A DNA stretch of 33,716 bases from Acidobacteriota bacterium (GTDB lineage Bacteria > Acidobacteriota > Thermoanaerobaculia > Thermoanaerobaculales > Sulfomarinibacteraceae). The stretch is taken from contig JAADFK010000022.1 in the NCBI GenBank assembly GCA_013152925.1, forward strand, positions 1-33,716. Reading direction: 5' to 3'. Positions 1 through 7,881 of the stretch are shown here, piece by piece; positions within the stretch are counted from its first letter, which is position 1, and every line of letters starts with the position of its first letter. Both the position numbers and the translations under genes were made by a program. Under the pieces are notes generated by a model. The model was not told the DNA's origin, did not search any database, and saw nothing but the letters and a program-made list of their open reading frames with translations.

Positions 1-55
1 CGCCCTGTGGTACGCCGTGGCCTGACAGCGCCGTGAACGGATCTCCGAACGCCAG

Positions 56-649
56 GTGGTCGTCCCCCTGACCCTGGCCAACGTCCCGGACAACCTCATT
101 ATCACCAACGACGTTCCTGAATCCGTTTCCCTCAGATTGCGCGGCGCCCTGACCCACGCCCTGGGCAACGACAAGGCCCTGGAAGTCGTTCTCGACCTCT
201 CCGACGCGCGCCCGGGCACCCGCACCTATCCCATCAAGGAATCGCAGATCCGCCTGCCCCAGGACGTCTCCGTCGTCAGCATCGACCCCCCGGAGATCAC
301 CCTGACCATGGAGACCACCCAGACGGCCCTGGTTCCCGTCAAGCCCTCCATCGAGGGCCAGCCGGCGCCGGGTTACGTCGTCACCGGCGTGCGCACCGTC
401 CCGCCCAAGCTCAGCGTTCAGGGGCCCACGACGCTGGTGGAGAAGCTCAAGGAGGTCGCCACGACGCCCGTCCGCATCGACGGCGCCTCCGGTCCGGTGG
501 AGACCGCAGTGCAACCCCGGCTGCCCCATCCCCTGCTCCGGTTCACCAACAGCATGCCCGTCCTGGTGGTGGTCGATATTGCGCCGGCACCCACACCGAC
601 ACCGAAACCGACACCGCGCCACAGCCGGCGAACCAGGCGCAGGAAGTGA
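56..649 (+). CDS. YbbR/CdaR-like domain protein, 5' part cut or disrupted
   Basis: Two YbbR-type beta-rich repeats are visible: about residues 1-85 (starting VVPLTLANVPDN) and about 95-170 (VKPSIEGQPAPGYVV), then a proline/threonine and arginine-rich tail. YbbR (CdaR) proteins are membrane-anchored, extracytoplasmic regulators of the diadenylate cyclase CdaA and are commonly encoded as cdaA-cdaR-glmM. glmM follows here after only 4 bp, which supports the call. The GTG at 56 is merely the first start codon after an in-frame TGA at 23-25. The same frame upstream of that stop reads ALWYAVA, like the end of the family's N-terminal membrane anchor, so the true gene probably begins left of the window. 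Either the TGA disrupts the gene or it is a sequence error. A 197-residue product from 56 would lack any membrane anchor. Family assignment is fairly secure; intactness is not. Confidence 0.7.
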   Translation: MVVPLTLANVPDNLIITNDVPESVSLRLRGALTHALGNDKALEVVLDLSDARPGTRTYPIKESQIRLPQDVSVVSIDPPEITLTMETTQTALVPVKPSIEGQPAPGYVVTGVRTVPPKLSVQGPTTLVEKLKEVATTPVRIDGASGPVETAVQPRLPHPLLRFTNSMPVLVVVDIAPAPTPTPKPTPRHSRRTRRRK

Positions 650-653
650 CACC

Positions 654-1976
654 ATGCCACGACTGTTTGGAACCGACGGCATCCGGGGCCGCGCTTTCGA
701 GCCGCCCCTCGACGAGCCCACCGTCCGGCGCCTCGGCGCCGCCCTGGCGACCGAGCTCGGGAACGGCGGCGCGCCCCGCCTCCTGATGGCCGGCGACACT
801 CGCGCCTCCACCACCCGCCTGGCGAGCTGGCTTGCCGAAGCTTTCCAGGGGGCCGGAGGCACGGTGGTCTGGGCGGGCGTCCTGCCGACCCCCGGCGTCT
901 CCCACCTGCTGCGCCGCGGCGGGTTCACCGCCGGCGTCGTCATCTCGGCCTCCCACAACCCTGCTCATGACAACGGGATCAAGGTCCTGGCGGCCTCCGG
1001 CGAGAAGGTCGAGGACACCCTGGAGGCGGCCCTTGAACGGCGCATGGAGACCCTCGAACCCGCAAGCGGCCCCGGCCTGCCCGTGGCCGACCCCTCCCTT
1101 GCCGCGGCCTACCTCGACCTGGTGGCGGCGACGCACGGCAGGCCGGAGCCTCTCCGCGGTCTTCACGTGGTGGTCGATGCGGCCAACGGCGCCGCCTCCG
1201 GGCTCGCTGGCCGGCTCCTCGACCGCCTGGGGGCGAGGGTCACGCTCCTGGCCTCCTCGCCCGACGGCGAGAACATCAACGCCGGCTGTGGCGCCACCGT
1301 CCCTGCCCACGCCGCCCAGGCCGTCCTCGCTCACGGCGCGGACGCCGGCCTGGCCCTGGACGGGGACGCCGACCGCGCCATCCTGATCGACGAGGGCGGC
1401 CGTGTCCTCGACGGCGACGACATTCTCCTGGTCTGGGCCCGGGCCCTCGATCGCGAGGGACGGCTCCGCGGGCGTCGCGTGGTCGCCACGGTCATGAGCA
1501 ACTACGGCCTCGGGAAGGCCCTCGAGGCGAGCGGCCTCGGCCTCGTGCGATGTCCCGTGGGCGACCGCTCCGTCTGGCAGGCGATACAGTCCCAAGGGCT
1601 CGTTCTCGGTGGCGAGCAGTCCGGCCACATCATCTGTGCCCACCACGGTGTCACCGGCGACGGCCTGGTCACGGGATCGCATATCCTGGCCATCGCGGCG
1701 GCCTCCGGCCCCCTCTCGTCCCTCTCCGACCTCCGCCGCTACCCCCAGCGCCTGATCAACGTCCCCGTCCGGCGCACGCCCCCCCTCGACCAGGAGCCCC
1801 TGATCCGTGAGGAGACCGCCCGCGCCGAACGCCTCCTCGAGGGACGCGGCCGCATCCTGCTCCGCTACTCCGGAACGGAGCCCCTGGCCCGTGTCATGGT
1901 GGAGGCCGACGACGCCGTGCTGACCGACCGGCTGGCCGAGCAGCTGGCGGAGGTCATCGCCTCGGCCCTCGGGTGA
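654..1976 (+). CDS. glmM: Phosphoglucosamine mutase GlmM
   Basis: Converts glucosamine-6-phosphate to glucosamine-1-phosphate in the cytoplasm, feeding UDP-GlcNAc for peptidoglycan and lipid A. The 440-residue length is normal for the family. Visible motifs: N-terminal FGTDGIRG; the phosphoserine loop SASHNP with the catalytic Ser at about 100; the metal-binding DGDADR at about 236-241 (DGDGDR in many homologues, an accepted variant); the sugar-specificity loop GGEQSGH; and the C-terminal phosphate-binding RYSGTEP. The ATG at 654 is chosen because the family begins directly at the FGTDGIRG strand and an AGGAAG ribosome-binding site lies 8 bases upstream; an in-frame extension to 579 would overlap the ybbR gene. 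It lies 4 bp after the YbbR-like gene, so they are probably co-transcribed. Its last 23 bases overlap the convergent glycosyltransferase gene. Confidence 0.96.
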   Translation: MPRLFGTDGIRGRAFEPPLDEPTVRRLGAALATELGNGGAPRLLMAGDTRASTTRLASWLAEAFQGAGGTVVWAGVLPTPGVSHLLRRGGFTAGVVISASHNPAHDNGIKVLAASGEKVEDTLEAALERRMETLEPASGPGLPVADPSLAAAYLDLVAATHGRPEPLRGLHVVVDAANGAASGLAGRLLDRLGARVTLLASSPDGENINAGCGATVPAHAAQAVLAHGADAGLALDGDADRAILIDEGGRVLDGDDILLVWARALDREGRLRGRRVVATVMSNYGLGKALEASGLGLVRCPVGDRSVWQAIQSQGLVLGGEQSGHIICAHHGVTGDGLVTGSHILAIAAASGPLSSLSDLRRYPQRLINVPVRRTPPLDQEPLIREETARAERLLEGRGRILLRYSGTEPLARVMVEADDAVLTDRLAEQLAEVIASALG

Positions 1977-4254
1977 GGTCCGGGCGCCGGGCCGGCTCGA
2001 AGGAGAGCTCCAGGAGCACCACGCCGAGATCGCGCCGGTCGGAGCCGAGCCCTTCCGCCGCCGGGTTCAGCGGCGTGGCGTCGAGCTCGAGCCTCGTCCG
2101 CCCGTTCCGGCTCTCGCGCTCCAGGATGTCGACCTTCACGGTGGTGCCGCCCGGACTCACCCGCAACGGTCCCGCGGCCTTCCGGCCACCGATCCGGACC
2201 ACCAGCTCGGCGGGCCTCCTCCGGGGGGCCGCCACGTGGATGCGGAGGATGCCCGCGCCCGCCGGCACGTTCATCCGCGCCCGGGGGCGCAGCCAGCACC
2301 CCTCGCCGAGCCGCCCGAAGCGTTCGGGCTTCCAGGCCCCGTCCACCTCCACCCCGAGCCGGCGCCGCTGGGCCGGGTTTGCCACCGGGCCTCCCCAGGG
2401 AACACCCGGACCGACCGTGCGGACGGAGAAGAGCTTGACCGACAGCGGCCGGTGATCCTTCCCGCCCGGGGGATAGCCGGTGTCCCTGGCGAGCTCGATC
2501 CGGTTGGCACCGTGATCGGTCAGCCAGCCAGGTTCGAGCCAGACGGTGCCCCGGTGGGCATGGCCATCCAGCTGCATCCTCGGTGTGCCGTCGACGAGGA
2601 TCCCCAACGGCGCGGGTCCCCTCGCTGGCCGCAGCTCGAGGATCACCAGGGTCCACGGCGGAAGGGGCGGGAGCGCCAGGCCGGCATCCGGCGAGCCCCA
2701 GACGAAAAGCTCACCCCGTGAAGTGTGCTCGGGCGCCCACCACTTCCCCGTCAGGAGCGGAGGGTTTGGGATCACGGCCGCGTCCAGGAAACGCCCCTGG
2801 GTGTAGGGGAGGAGCTCCGCGGAGGGACCGCTCCACCGGATCGTGTGACCCCAGAGCGGCGGCAGGTGCCAGCGCTCGCGGTCCGTGACCACGACCCAGG
2901 GCCGGCCGGGAACACCGTAGAAGTTCGGGTCCCAGGGGGAGAGAAAGAGCTCCGGCATTTTCGCCGGCCATCCCCCTCCCTCCAGGTACCAGCGGTAGTT
3001 GGCGAAGGGGTAGAGGCCACCCTCGCTGACCACGGCCCACTCTTTCCGCCGCGCGACCGAGAAGCCCGTGTCCACGGCCCTCCAGCCGGGAAGCTCGTCG
3101 ACGTGCTGCTCCACCAGCAGCGGCCAGGCGCCGCTGCCGGCCAGCAGGGCCAGGCCGGCCAGGCCCGCGGTGGCGATGGCCGAAGGGGCGGCCGCGGCGG
3201 CGCCCGCGGCCAGCAGGGGGGCCAAAGCCAGCTGTACCGGCACGGCGTAGCGGGTGTAGGTGCGGTTCTGGAGGAAGACCAGCTGGAGCACGGTGACGCC
3301 GAGAACCAGGACCCACAGTAGAGCGGCTCGCCGTCCGGCCCGCCGCGCCCACGTGATGAGCCCCAACAGCGAGAGGATACAGAGCGGCACGGCCCACCAG
3401 AGACCGCCTGCGCCGTGGATCAGGCCAAGATCCAGAACGCCGCCCGGGTTGTTCACCAGCCGCGAGAAATGGAACCTGGCGTGCTGTTCGAAGGCCAGCA
3501 CGAAGAGCTGCCATCCGCCCTGGGCATACACCATGGCCAGCATCGAGACGACGCCCGTGGCCACTGCCACCCCAACGCCGGGGAGCAACCGCCTGGAGGG
3601 CCGCACTGTCAGCGCACCGCCGAGCCACAGGAGCCCGAGACCCGGCAGGAGGATCGGCCGGATCAGGACGGCCGCCGCCACCAGGAGTGTGAAAGCCGTC
3701 GCCCGCCGTCCGGCCAGCCCTCCGGCCAGCAGCGCCGCGGCGGCCAGCGCGAAGGTCGTCGCCGGCGTCGACGAAAAACCGCGGACCGCGTGGAGCCAGG
3801 GGCCGGGAAGCACGAGGACCAGCAGCGCCGCCGCCACGGCCACGACCGGCGGCGCCACCCGCCGTCCCAGGGAGACCAGGGGCCACAGGGCCAGGACCGA
3901 AAGCAGGGCCGAGGCGATCTGGAGGGCCCTCAGGGGTGTGCCGCCCAGCGGCAGAAACAGGTGGCCCAGGGCCATCCAGCCGGGGAAGCCCGGAGGCTGG
4001 GGGAAGTGGGAGACCAGGTCGAAGTGGAAGATGCCCCGGGCGAAGATGGTCTCGTCCCACTCCCAGGGCCCCGAGGCCAGGAGCGAAAAACGGGACCACA
4101 GCAGGAATGCCGCCAGCCCGGCCGTCAGCAGCACGTCGATCGGGCGGCGGCGCAACCCGAAGAGGAGAAGGGCGTTCTGCCAGCCGGAGCCTCCTCCCAT
4201 GGCCGCCCCTCCGGCCTCCAGCCTCCCCCTCGTCTCCTCCGTCCCCATCCCCAT
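1954..4254 (-). CDS. GT-C family membrane glycosyltransferase with C-terminal beta domain
   Basis: About 766 residues. The first ~370 are highly hydrophobic with around ten membrane segments. The first extracytoplasmic loop carries WEWDE followed by a PQPPGFPGW stretch, the arrangement seen in GT39/ArnT-like enzymes that move a sugar from a polyprenyl-phosphate carrier to an acceptor outside the membrane. Residues ~400-766 are soluble and probably beta-rich, presumably extracytoplasmic. The gene follows the GT2 polyprenyl-phosphate glycosyltransferase; the TGA of that gene sits one base before the ATG chosen here, so the pair is likely coupled: the GT2 enzyme charges the lipid and this one transfers the sugar. 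Alternative starts are TTG at 4266 and ATG at 4200, both in frame. The 3' end overlaps glmM by 23 bp on the opposite strand. Acceptor and sugar are unknown. Confidence 0.8.
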   Translation of the reverse strand: MGMGTEETRGRLEAGGAAMGGGSGWQNALLLFGLRRRPIDVLLTAGLAAFLLWSRFSLLASGPWEWDETIFARGIFHFDLVSHFPQPPGFPGWMALGHLFLPLGGTPLRALQIASALLSVLALWPLVSLGRRVAPPVVAVAAALLVLVLPGPWLHAVRGFSSTPATTFALAAAALLAGGLAGRRATAFTLLVAAAVLIRPILLPGLGLLWLGGALTVRPSRRLLPGVGVAVATGVVSMLAMVYAQGGWQLFVLAFEQHARFHFSRLVNNPGGVLDLGLIHGAGGLWWAVPLCILSLLGLITWARRAGRRAALLWVLVLGVTVLQLVFLQNRTYTRYAVPVQLALAPLLAAGAAAAAPSAIATAGLAGLALLAGSGAWPLLVEQHVDELPGWRAVDTGFSVARRKEWAVVSEGGLYPFANYRWYLEGGGWPAKMPELFLSPWDPNFYGVPGRPWVVVTDRERWHLPPLWGHTIRWSGPSAELLPYTQGRFLDAAVIPNPPLLTGKWWAPEHTSRGELFVWGSPDAGLALPPLPPWTLVILELRPARGPAPLGILVDGTPRMQLDGHAHRGTVWLEPGWLTDHGANRIELARDTGYPPGGKDHRPLSVKLFSVRTVGPGVPWGGPVANPAQRRRLGVEVDGAWKPERFGRLGEGCWLRPRARMNVPAGAGILRIHVAAPRRRPAELVVRIGGRKAAGPLRVSPGGTTVKVDILERESRNGRTRLELDATPLNPAAEGLGSDRRDLGVVLLELSFEPARRPDLTRGPRR

Positions 4255-4255
4255 C

Positions 4256-4960
4256 TCAGTCGGCAACGGCGTAGCGCAGCAGGCACCACAGGGCCCGGAC
4301 GCCGTCGCGGAAGCCGATCTTCTTCCCCTCCTCGTAGGTCCGGCCGGCGTAGCTGATCCCCACCTCCCAGAAGCGCGGCTGGGGCTGGAGTCGCGCCAGC
4401 TTGATGGTCACCTCGGGCTCGAAACCGAAGCGGTCCTCGCGGAGGTTGATCCTCTCGAGGAGATCCCGCCGGATCAGCTTGTAGCAGACCTCCATGTCCG
4501 TCAGGTTGAGATTCGTGATGGCGTCGCAGATGGCGGTCAGCACGTGGTTGGCCACGTAGTGCCAGTAGTAGAGCACCCGGTGTGCGTCGCCGGAAGTGAA
4601 GCGGCTGCCGTAGACGATGTCGGCCTGCCCGGCCAGGACGGGCGCCAGGAGGCTCGGGATGTCCCGGGGGTCGTACTCGAGGTCGGCGTCCTGGATCAGG
4701 ACGAACTCTCCCGTGGCCGCGCCGAAGCCCGTCCGCAACGCCGCCCCCTTGCCGCGATTCTCCCCATGGAGGAGCACCCTAAAGCCCAGCTCCTCCCCCA
4801 GCGCCAGGAGGCGTTCCCGTGTCCCATCGGTCGAGCAGTCGTCCACGGCGATCAGCTCGCTCTCCACCTCGGGCCCGAGGTCCACCTCGAGCAACCGCCG
4901 GATCGCCGTCTCCAGCACGCCGGCCTCGTTGAAGATGGGAATGACGATGCTGAGCTTCAC
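4256..4960 (-). CDS. GT2 family polyprenyl-phosphate glycosyltransferase (DPM1-like)
   Basis: A 234-residue single-domain GT-A enzyme without membrane segments. Starts MKLSIVIPIFNEA, with the nucleotide-binding DDCSTDGT, the metal-binding DAD in QDADLEYDP, and YGSRF. The late motifs TDMEVCYKLIRRD and GRTYEEGKKIGFRDG are typical of dolichyl/undecaprenyl-phosphate mannosyl- or glucosyltransferases lacking the C-terminal membrane domain. It should load a sugar from a nucleotide donor onto a lipid phosphate at the inner membrane face. The next gene downstream encodes a GT-C transferase that could use this product. A GATAAT -10-like hexamer (4995-4990, minus strand) lies upstream, without a clear -35. 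Family confident; sugar identity not determined. Confidence 0.88.
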   Translation of the reverse strand: MKLSIVIPIFNEAGVLETAIRRLLEVDLGPEVESELIAVDDCSTDGTRERLLALGEELGFRVLLHGENRGKGAALRTGFGAATGEFVLIQDADLEYDPRDIPSLLAPVLAGQADIVYGSRFTSGDAHRVLYYWHYVANHVLTAICDAITNLNLTDMEVCYKLIRRDLLERINLREDRFGFEPEVTIKLARLQPQPRFWEVGISYAGRTYEEGKKIGFRDGVRALWCLLRYAVAD

Positions 4961-5262
4961 ATGGCCTCCCGTTTCGATCGGCAGACGCCATTATCTCCCG
5001 TCAGCCCATGATCCGGGGATGACCGGCGGTACATTCGTTCCCGTCCAGAAACGGCGCCTCGTTTCAATCTTGGCCCGCACTGCGGGTTCCCTTGTGCGGT
5101 CCCGAGTGCGTCTCCTCGGAATCCCTTGTCTTCCTGGCGTTCCGAAAAACCACTCGTTTTGGCACCGGGAACCACCCGGTTCCCATCCAGGTTCCCGGAT
5201 GGTAACACGTCAAATGGACGGTCGACTCGCTCGCGATGGGGCAGCTCCGACTGGAAACGCGT
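4961..5262. other. Intergenic region between histidine-kinase operon end and GT2 gene
   Basis: About 300 bases without a supportable gene. It should contain the end of the long minus-strand operon (kinase stop at 5263) and the promoter of the glycosyltransferase pair. I see a 7-bp GGGAACC/GGTTCCC hairpin at 5167-5184, several nearby repeats of GGTTCCC (a third near 5190), and a possible -10 hexamer at 4990-4995. Open reading frames here lack recognisable protein features. Confidence 0.6.
5167..5184 (-). terminator. Possible terminator hairpin after the kinase operon
   Basis: GGGAACC (5167-5173), a 4-base loop, then GGTTCCC (5178-5184): a perfect 7-bp stem. On the minus strand it lies about 80 bases beyond the kinase stop and is followed within 25 bases by a short T-run (5149-5145) but not an immediate one. 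Weak support; it could equally be a binding site. Confidence 0.25.
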
Positions 5263-6504
5263 TCAGGAATCCTGTTGGTCGGGACGTCCCGCCGTGCCTC
5301 GCGGAATCCAGGCGCGTGCGACGGCGCCGCTCCGGTCCCGGCGCCGCTTGAGCGTCAGCCGGCCGCCGTGAGCCTCGGCAATGGAGCGTGAGAGTGTCAG
5401 ACCGATCCCCATTCCATCGGGTTTCGTCGTGTAGAACGGCACGAAGACGTCCTCCCCGTCCGGTGGACCCGGGCCACAGTCCAGGATCTCGAACTCGACG
5501 CCACCGTCACGCAGCTGCCAGCGGACCCTCACGCCACCTCCTTCCGCGGTTGCCTCCACCGCGTTGCGAAGGAGGTTGAGGAGCATCTGCTCGAGCAACG
5601 TGACGTCCCCTGGCACCACCACGTCCGGCCCACCAACAACCTCCACCGCCGGGTGCCCCAGCAGGTTGGCCACCCGGGCCAACAGATCGCGTACCCGCAC
5701 GGGCGCCGGACGGGGCCGGGGCAGCCCCGCCAGGCGGCTGTAGCCCCGCACAAACCGGGTGAGCGCCTCGCCGCGGGATCGGATGGCCGAGAGGCCCTGT
5801 CGGAGGTCGTCCCGCCACCCTTCGGGCGGGTCCGATCGCTCCAGCAATCCGTGGAGAGATTCCGCGAGCGAGGTGATGGGTGCCAACGAGCCGCCCAGCT
5901 CGTGACCCAGCACCTCGAGCAAACGCCACTGGCCCATCCGCTCCCCATCGCGCCGGGCACGGCCCACGTCGGCCACCACGAGCAGTGTGTGCTCCCTCCC
6001 GTGGACACGAACCGGACGTCGCCGAACTTCCCAATAACCACGCCCGCCCGGAAGCTCGAGATCGGCCGGCTGGTCCTCTCCGAGCTTCTCGAGCGGCTCG
6101 AGGTGAAGCTCCGGGAGAGAACGGCCCAGGCACGCCCCGGGCCGTTCTCCGGCGAGTCGCGCCGCAGCGCGGTTCACCCACCGCGTCCGACCACGGGCAT
6201 CGAGCACCAGCAGGGCCACGTCGAGAGCATCGGTCACCCGTTCCAGGAGTGCCGTGCGCTCGGCCTCCCGGAGCCGTCTGTCTTGCAGGCGGGTGGCGAG
6301 GCGATCAAGGGCAGCGGCAAGCTCCGCGTGGACGCCCTGGGCGGCACGTCGTCCAACACGAACTTCGAGATCACCCTCGGCGAGGGCGGCGATCACCGCC
6401 GTCAGGTCGGCAACCTCACGCCGCGTTCGGCCAAGCACGAGCAGCACGACCGAACCGAACACCGCTGGAATGACCAGGCACGCGAGGATTCCAAGGCCGC
6501 TCAC
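5263..6504 (-). CDS. NtrY/NtrB-like sensor histidine kinase with PAS domain
   Basis: A 413-residue kinase with one N-terminal membrane segment (about residues 5-25), a HAMP-like/helical stretch to ~90, a PAS domain ~90-185, then HisKA with the phospho-acceptor in VLGHELGGSLAPI (His ~201). The ATPase domain has the N box LLNLLRNAVEA, and G boxes DCGPGPP and GMGIGLTLSRSI. The ending FVPFYTTKPDGMGIGL is typical of NtrB/NtrY-type kinases paired with sigma-54 activators. There is no periplasmic loop, so the signal is probably sensed by the PAS domain or within the membrane. Its GTG start overlaps the stop of the upstream regulator gene (GTGA, 4 bp), implying translational coupling and a cognate pair. 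As the last gene of the efflux operon it probably feeds back on the operon's own promoter. Confidence 0.9.
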   Translation of the reverse strand: MSGLGILACLVIPAVFGSVVLLVLGRTRREVADLTAVIAALAEGDLEVRVGRRAAQGVHAELAAALDRLATRLQDRRLREAERTALLERVTDALDVALLVLDARGRTRWVNRAAARLAGERPGACLGRSLPELHLEPLEKLGEDQPADLELPGGRGYWEVRRRPVRVHGREHTLLVVADVGRARRDGERMGQWRLLEVLGHELGGSLAPITSLAESLHGLLERSDPPEGWRDDLRQGLSAIRSRGEALTRFVRGYSRLAGLPRPRPAPVRVRDLLARVANLLGHPAVEVVGGPDVVVPGDVTLLEQMLLNLLRNAVEATAEGGGVRVRWQLRDGGVEFEILDCGPGPPDGEDVFVPFYTTKPDGMGIGLTLSRSIAEAHGGRLTLKRRRDRSGAVARAWIPRGTAGRPDQQDS

Positions 6505-7868
6505 GGCCGCTCCAACCCGTGTTTCTGCATTCTCCGATACAACGCCTGCCGGCTCAGGCCCAGCTGACGGGCAGCCTCGGCGATATTGCCCCGGGTTCGA
6601 GCCAGAGCGCGCGCGATGAGCTGGCGTTCCGTGGCGTGGAGGCCAACGCCCTCCGTCTTGCCAGCCGGCTCCGCGGGAAGCCAGAAGTCAGAGGGCCGGA
6701 TGCGGTCGTTGGGGGCCAGGATCACGGCGCGCTCCACCACATGCTCGAGCTCCCGTACGTTTCCCGGCCAAGAGTATGTGGCAAGCTGCTCGAGCGCCTC
6801 CGGCGAGAACCCCAGATGCTGGCGATGGTGGCGGCGCGCAAACCGCTCCAGGAACAGGTGGGCCAGGACGGGGATGTCCTCGGGTCGCTGGCGCAACGGT
6901 GGCAGCCGGATCTCGACGACATTGAGTCTGTAGAGGAGATCCTCCCGGAACCTCCCGGCCGACACTTCCTTCACCATGTCACTGTTGCTTGCGGCCATGA
7001 TCCGAACATCCACACCCCTCGTTCGTGAGGAGCCCACGGGCTCGAATTCACCCGTTTCGAGCACGCGGAGGAGCTTCGCCTGGGCCGCGGGGGAAGCGGT
7101 GGCGATCTCGTCGAGGAAGAGCGTGCCCCCGTCGGCGAGGTCGAAACGTCCGAGACGCATCTCGGCGGCGCCCGTGAACGCTCCTCGGGTGTGTCCGAAG
7201 AACTCGGCCTCGAAAAGGCTCTCGGGGACGGCACCGACGTTCACGGTGATGAACGGTTCCCGGCAGCGGCGCGAGAGAGCATGCAGCATGCGCGCGACAA
7301 CGCCTTTCCCCGTTCCCGACTCCCCAAGAATCAGCACGTTCGCCTCGGTGGGGGCCGTCCGGTGGACGAGGTCGAGCACCCGGAGCATGGCGGGTGATTC
7401 GGAGACGATGTCAGGCAAGCCGGCCTCGCGGAGCAACCGGTTTTCCGCCTCCAACCGCCGGCCCGAGCGAACCGCCCGGGCAAGCTCGGCGTGTGTCCGG
7501 AGCAATGCCACCAGCCGGGACCCCTGCCACGGCTTCTGAACGAAGTCCTTGGCTCCACGCCGCATTGCCTCCACGGCAAGTGGTACGGTCCCCCAGGCTG
7601 TCATGACAATGACCGGCAAGGTGTCGTCCACGCTGCCGAGCCAGCGAAGCAGATCGATTCCTTCGTCCCCCGACGTGGCACCACGGGTGAAATTGAGGTC
7701 GACCAGCGCCACGTCGAACTCCTGGATCCGCACGAGCTCTTGAACGTCATCCGGCGTGGCAGCCTCCGTGACCTCGAAACCCTCGTCACGCAGGAGAAGG
7801 CGCAACGCCGTTCTCACGTCCGCCTGGTCGTCGGCGATCAACGCCCGGGCTGGGTTCTCAGATGACAT
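6501..7868 (-). CDS. NtrC-family sigma-54-dependent response regulator
   Basis: A 455-residue enhancer-binding protein. Receiver domain ~8-125 with acidic pair DD (13-14), phospho-acceptor Asp57 in ALVDLNF, and Lys112. AAA+ domain ~155-380 with Walker A GESGTGKG (~182-189), the sigma-54 contact loop GAFTGA (~229-234), Walker B GGTLFLDEI, and the arginine-rich WPGNVRELEHV region. C-terminal Fis-type helix-turn-helix ~415-455 (RGNIAEAARQLGLSRQALYRRM). The intact GAFTGA and Walker motifs mean it should open sigma-54 promoters. Sigma-54-type promoters flank a dyad-rich region at 12254-12509, at the head of its own operon and of the divergent peptide operon; these are its most obvious targets (inference). 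It starts 13 bp after the permease stop and overlaps the kinase gene by 4 bp. Confidence 0.95.
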   Translation of the reverse strand: MSSENPARALIADDQADVRTALRLLLRDEGFEVTEAATPDDVQELVRIQEFDVALVDLNFTRGATSGDEGIDLLRWLGSVDDTLPVIVMTAWGTVPLAVEAMRRGAKDFVQKPWQGSRLVALLRTHAELARAVRSGRRLEAENRLLREAGLPDIVSESPAMLRVLDLVHRTAPTEANVLILGESGTGKGVVARMLHALSRRCREPFITVNVGAVPESLFEAEFFGHTRGAFTGAAEMRLGRFDLADGGTLFLDEIATASPAAQAKLLRVLETGEFEPVGSSRTRGVDVRIMAASNSDMVKEVSAGRFREDLLYRLNVVEIRLPPLRQRPEDIPVLAHLFLERFARRHHRQHLGFSPEALEQLATYSWPGNVRELEHVVERAVILAPNDRIRPSDFWLPAEPAGKTEGVGLHATERQLIARALARTRGNIAEAARQLGLSRQALYRRMQKHGLERP

Positions 7869-7881
7869 GGATTCCGCCTCA

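Noticed and set aside
543-1682. Long minus-strand frame opposite glmM
   Set aside because: glmM has all family motifs; the antisense product is Val/Gly/Asp-rich low complexity.
5157-5172. TGGCAC on the plus strand near 5160 as a sigma-54 promoter
   Set aside because: No TTGC at -12 distance and no plus-strand gene follows.
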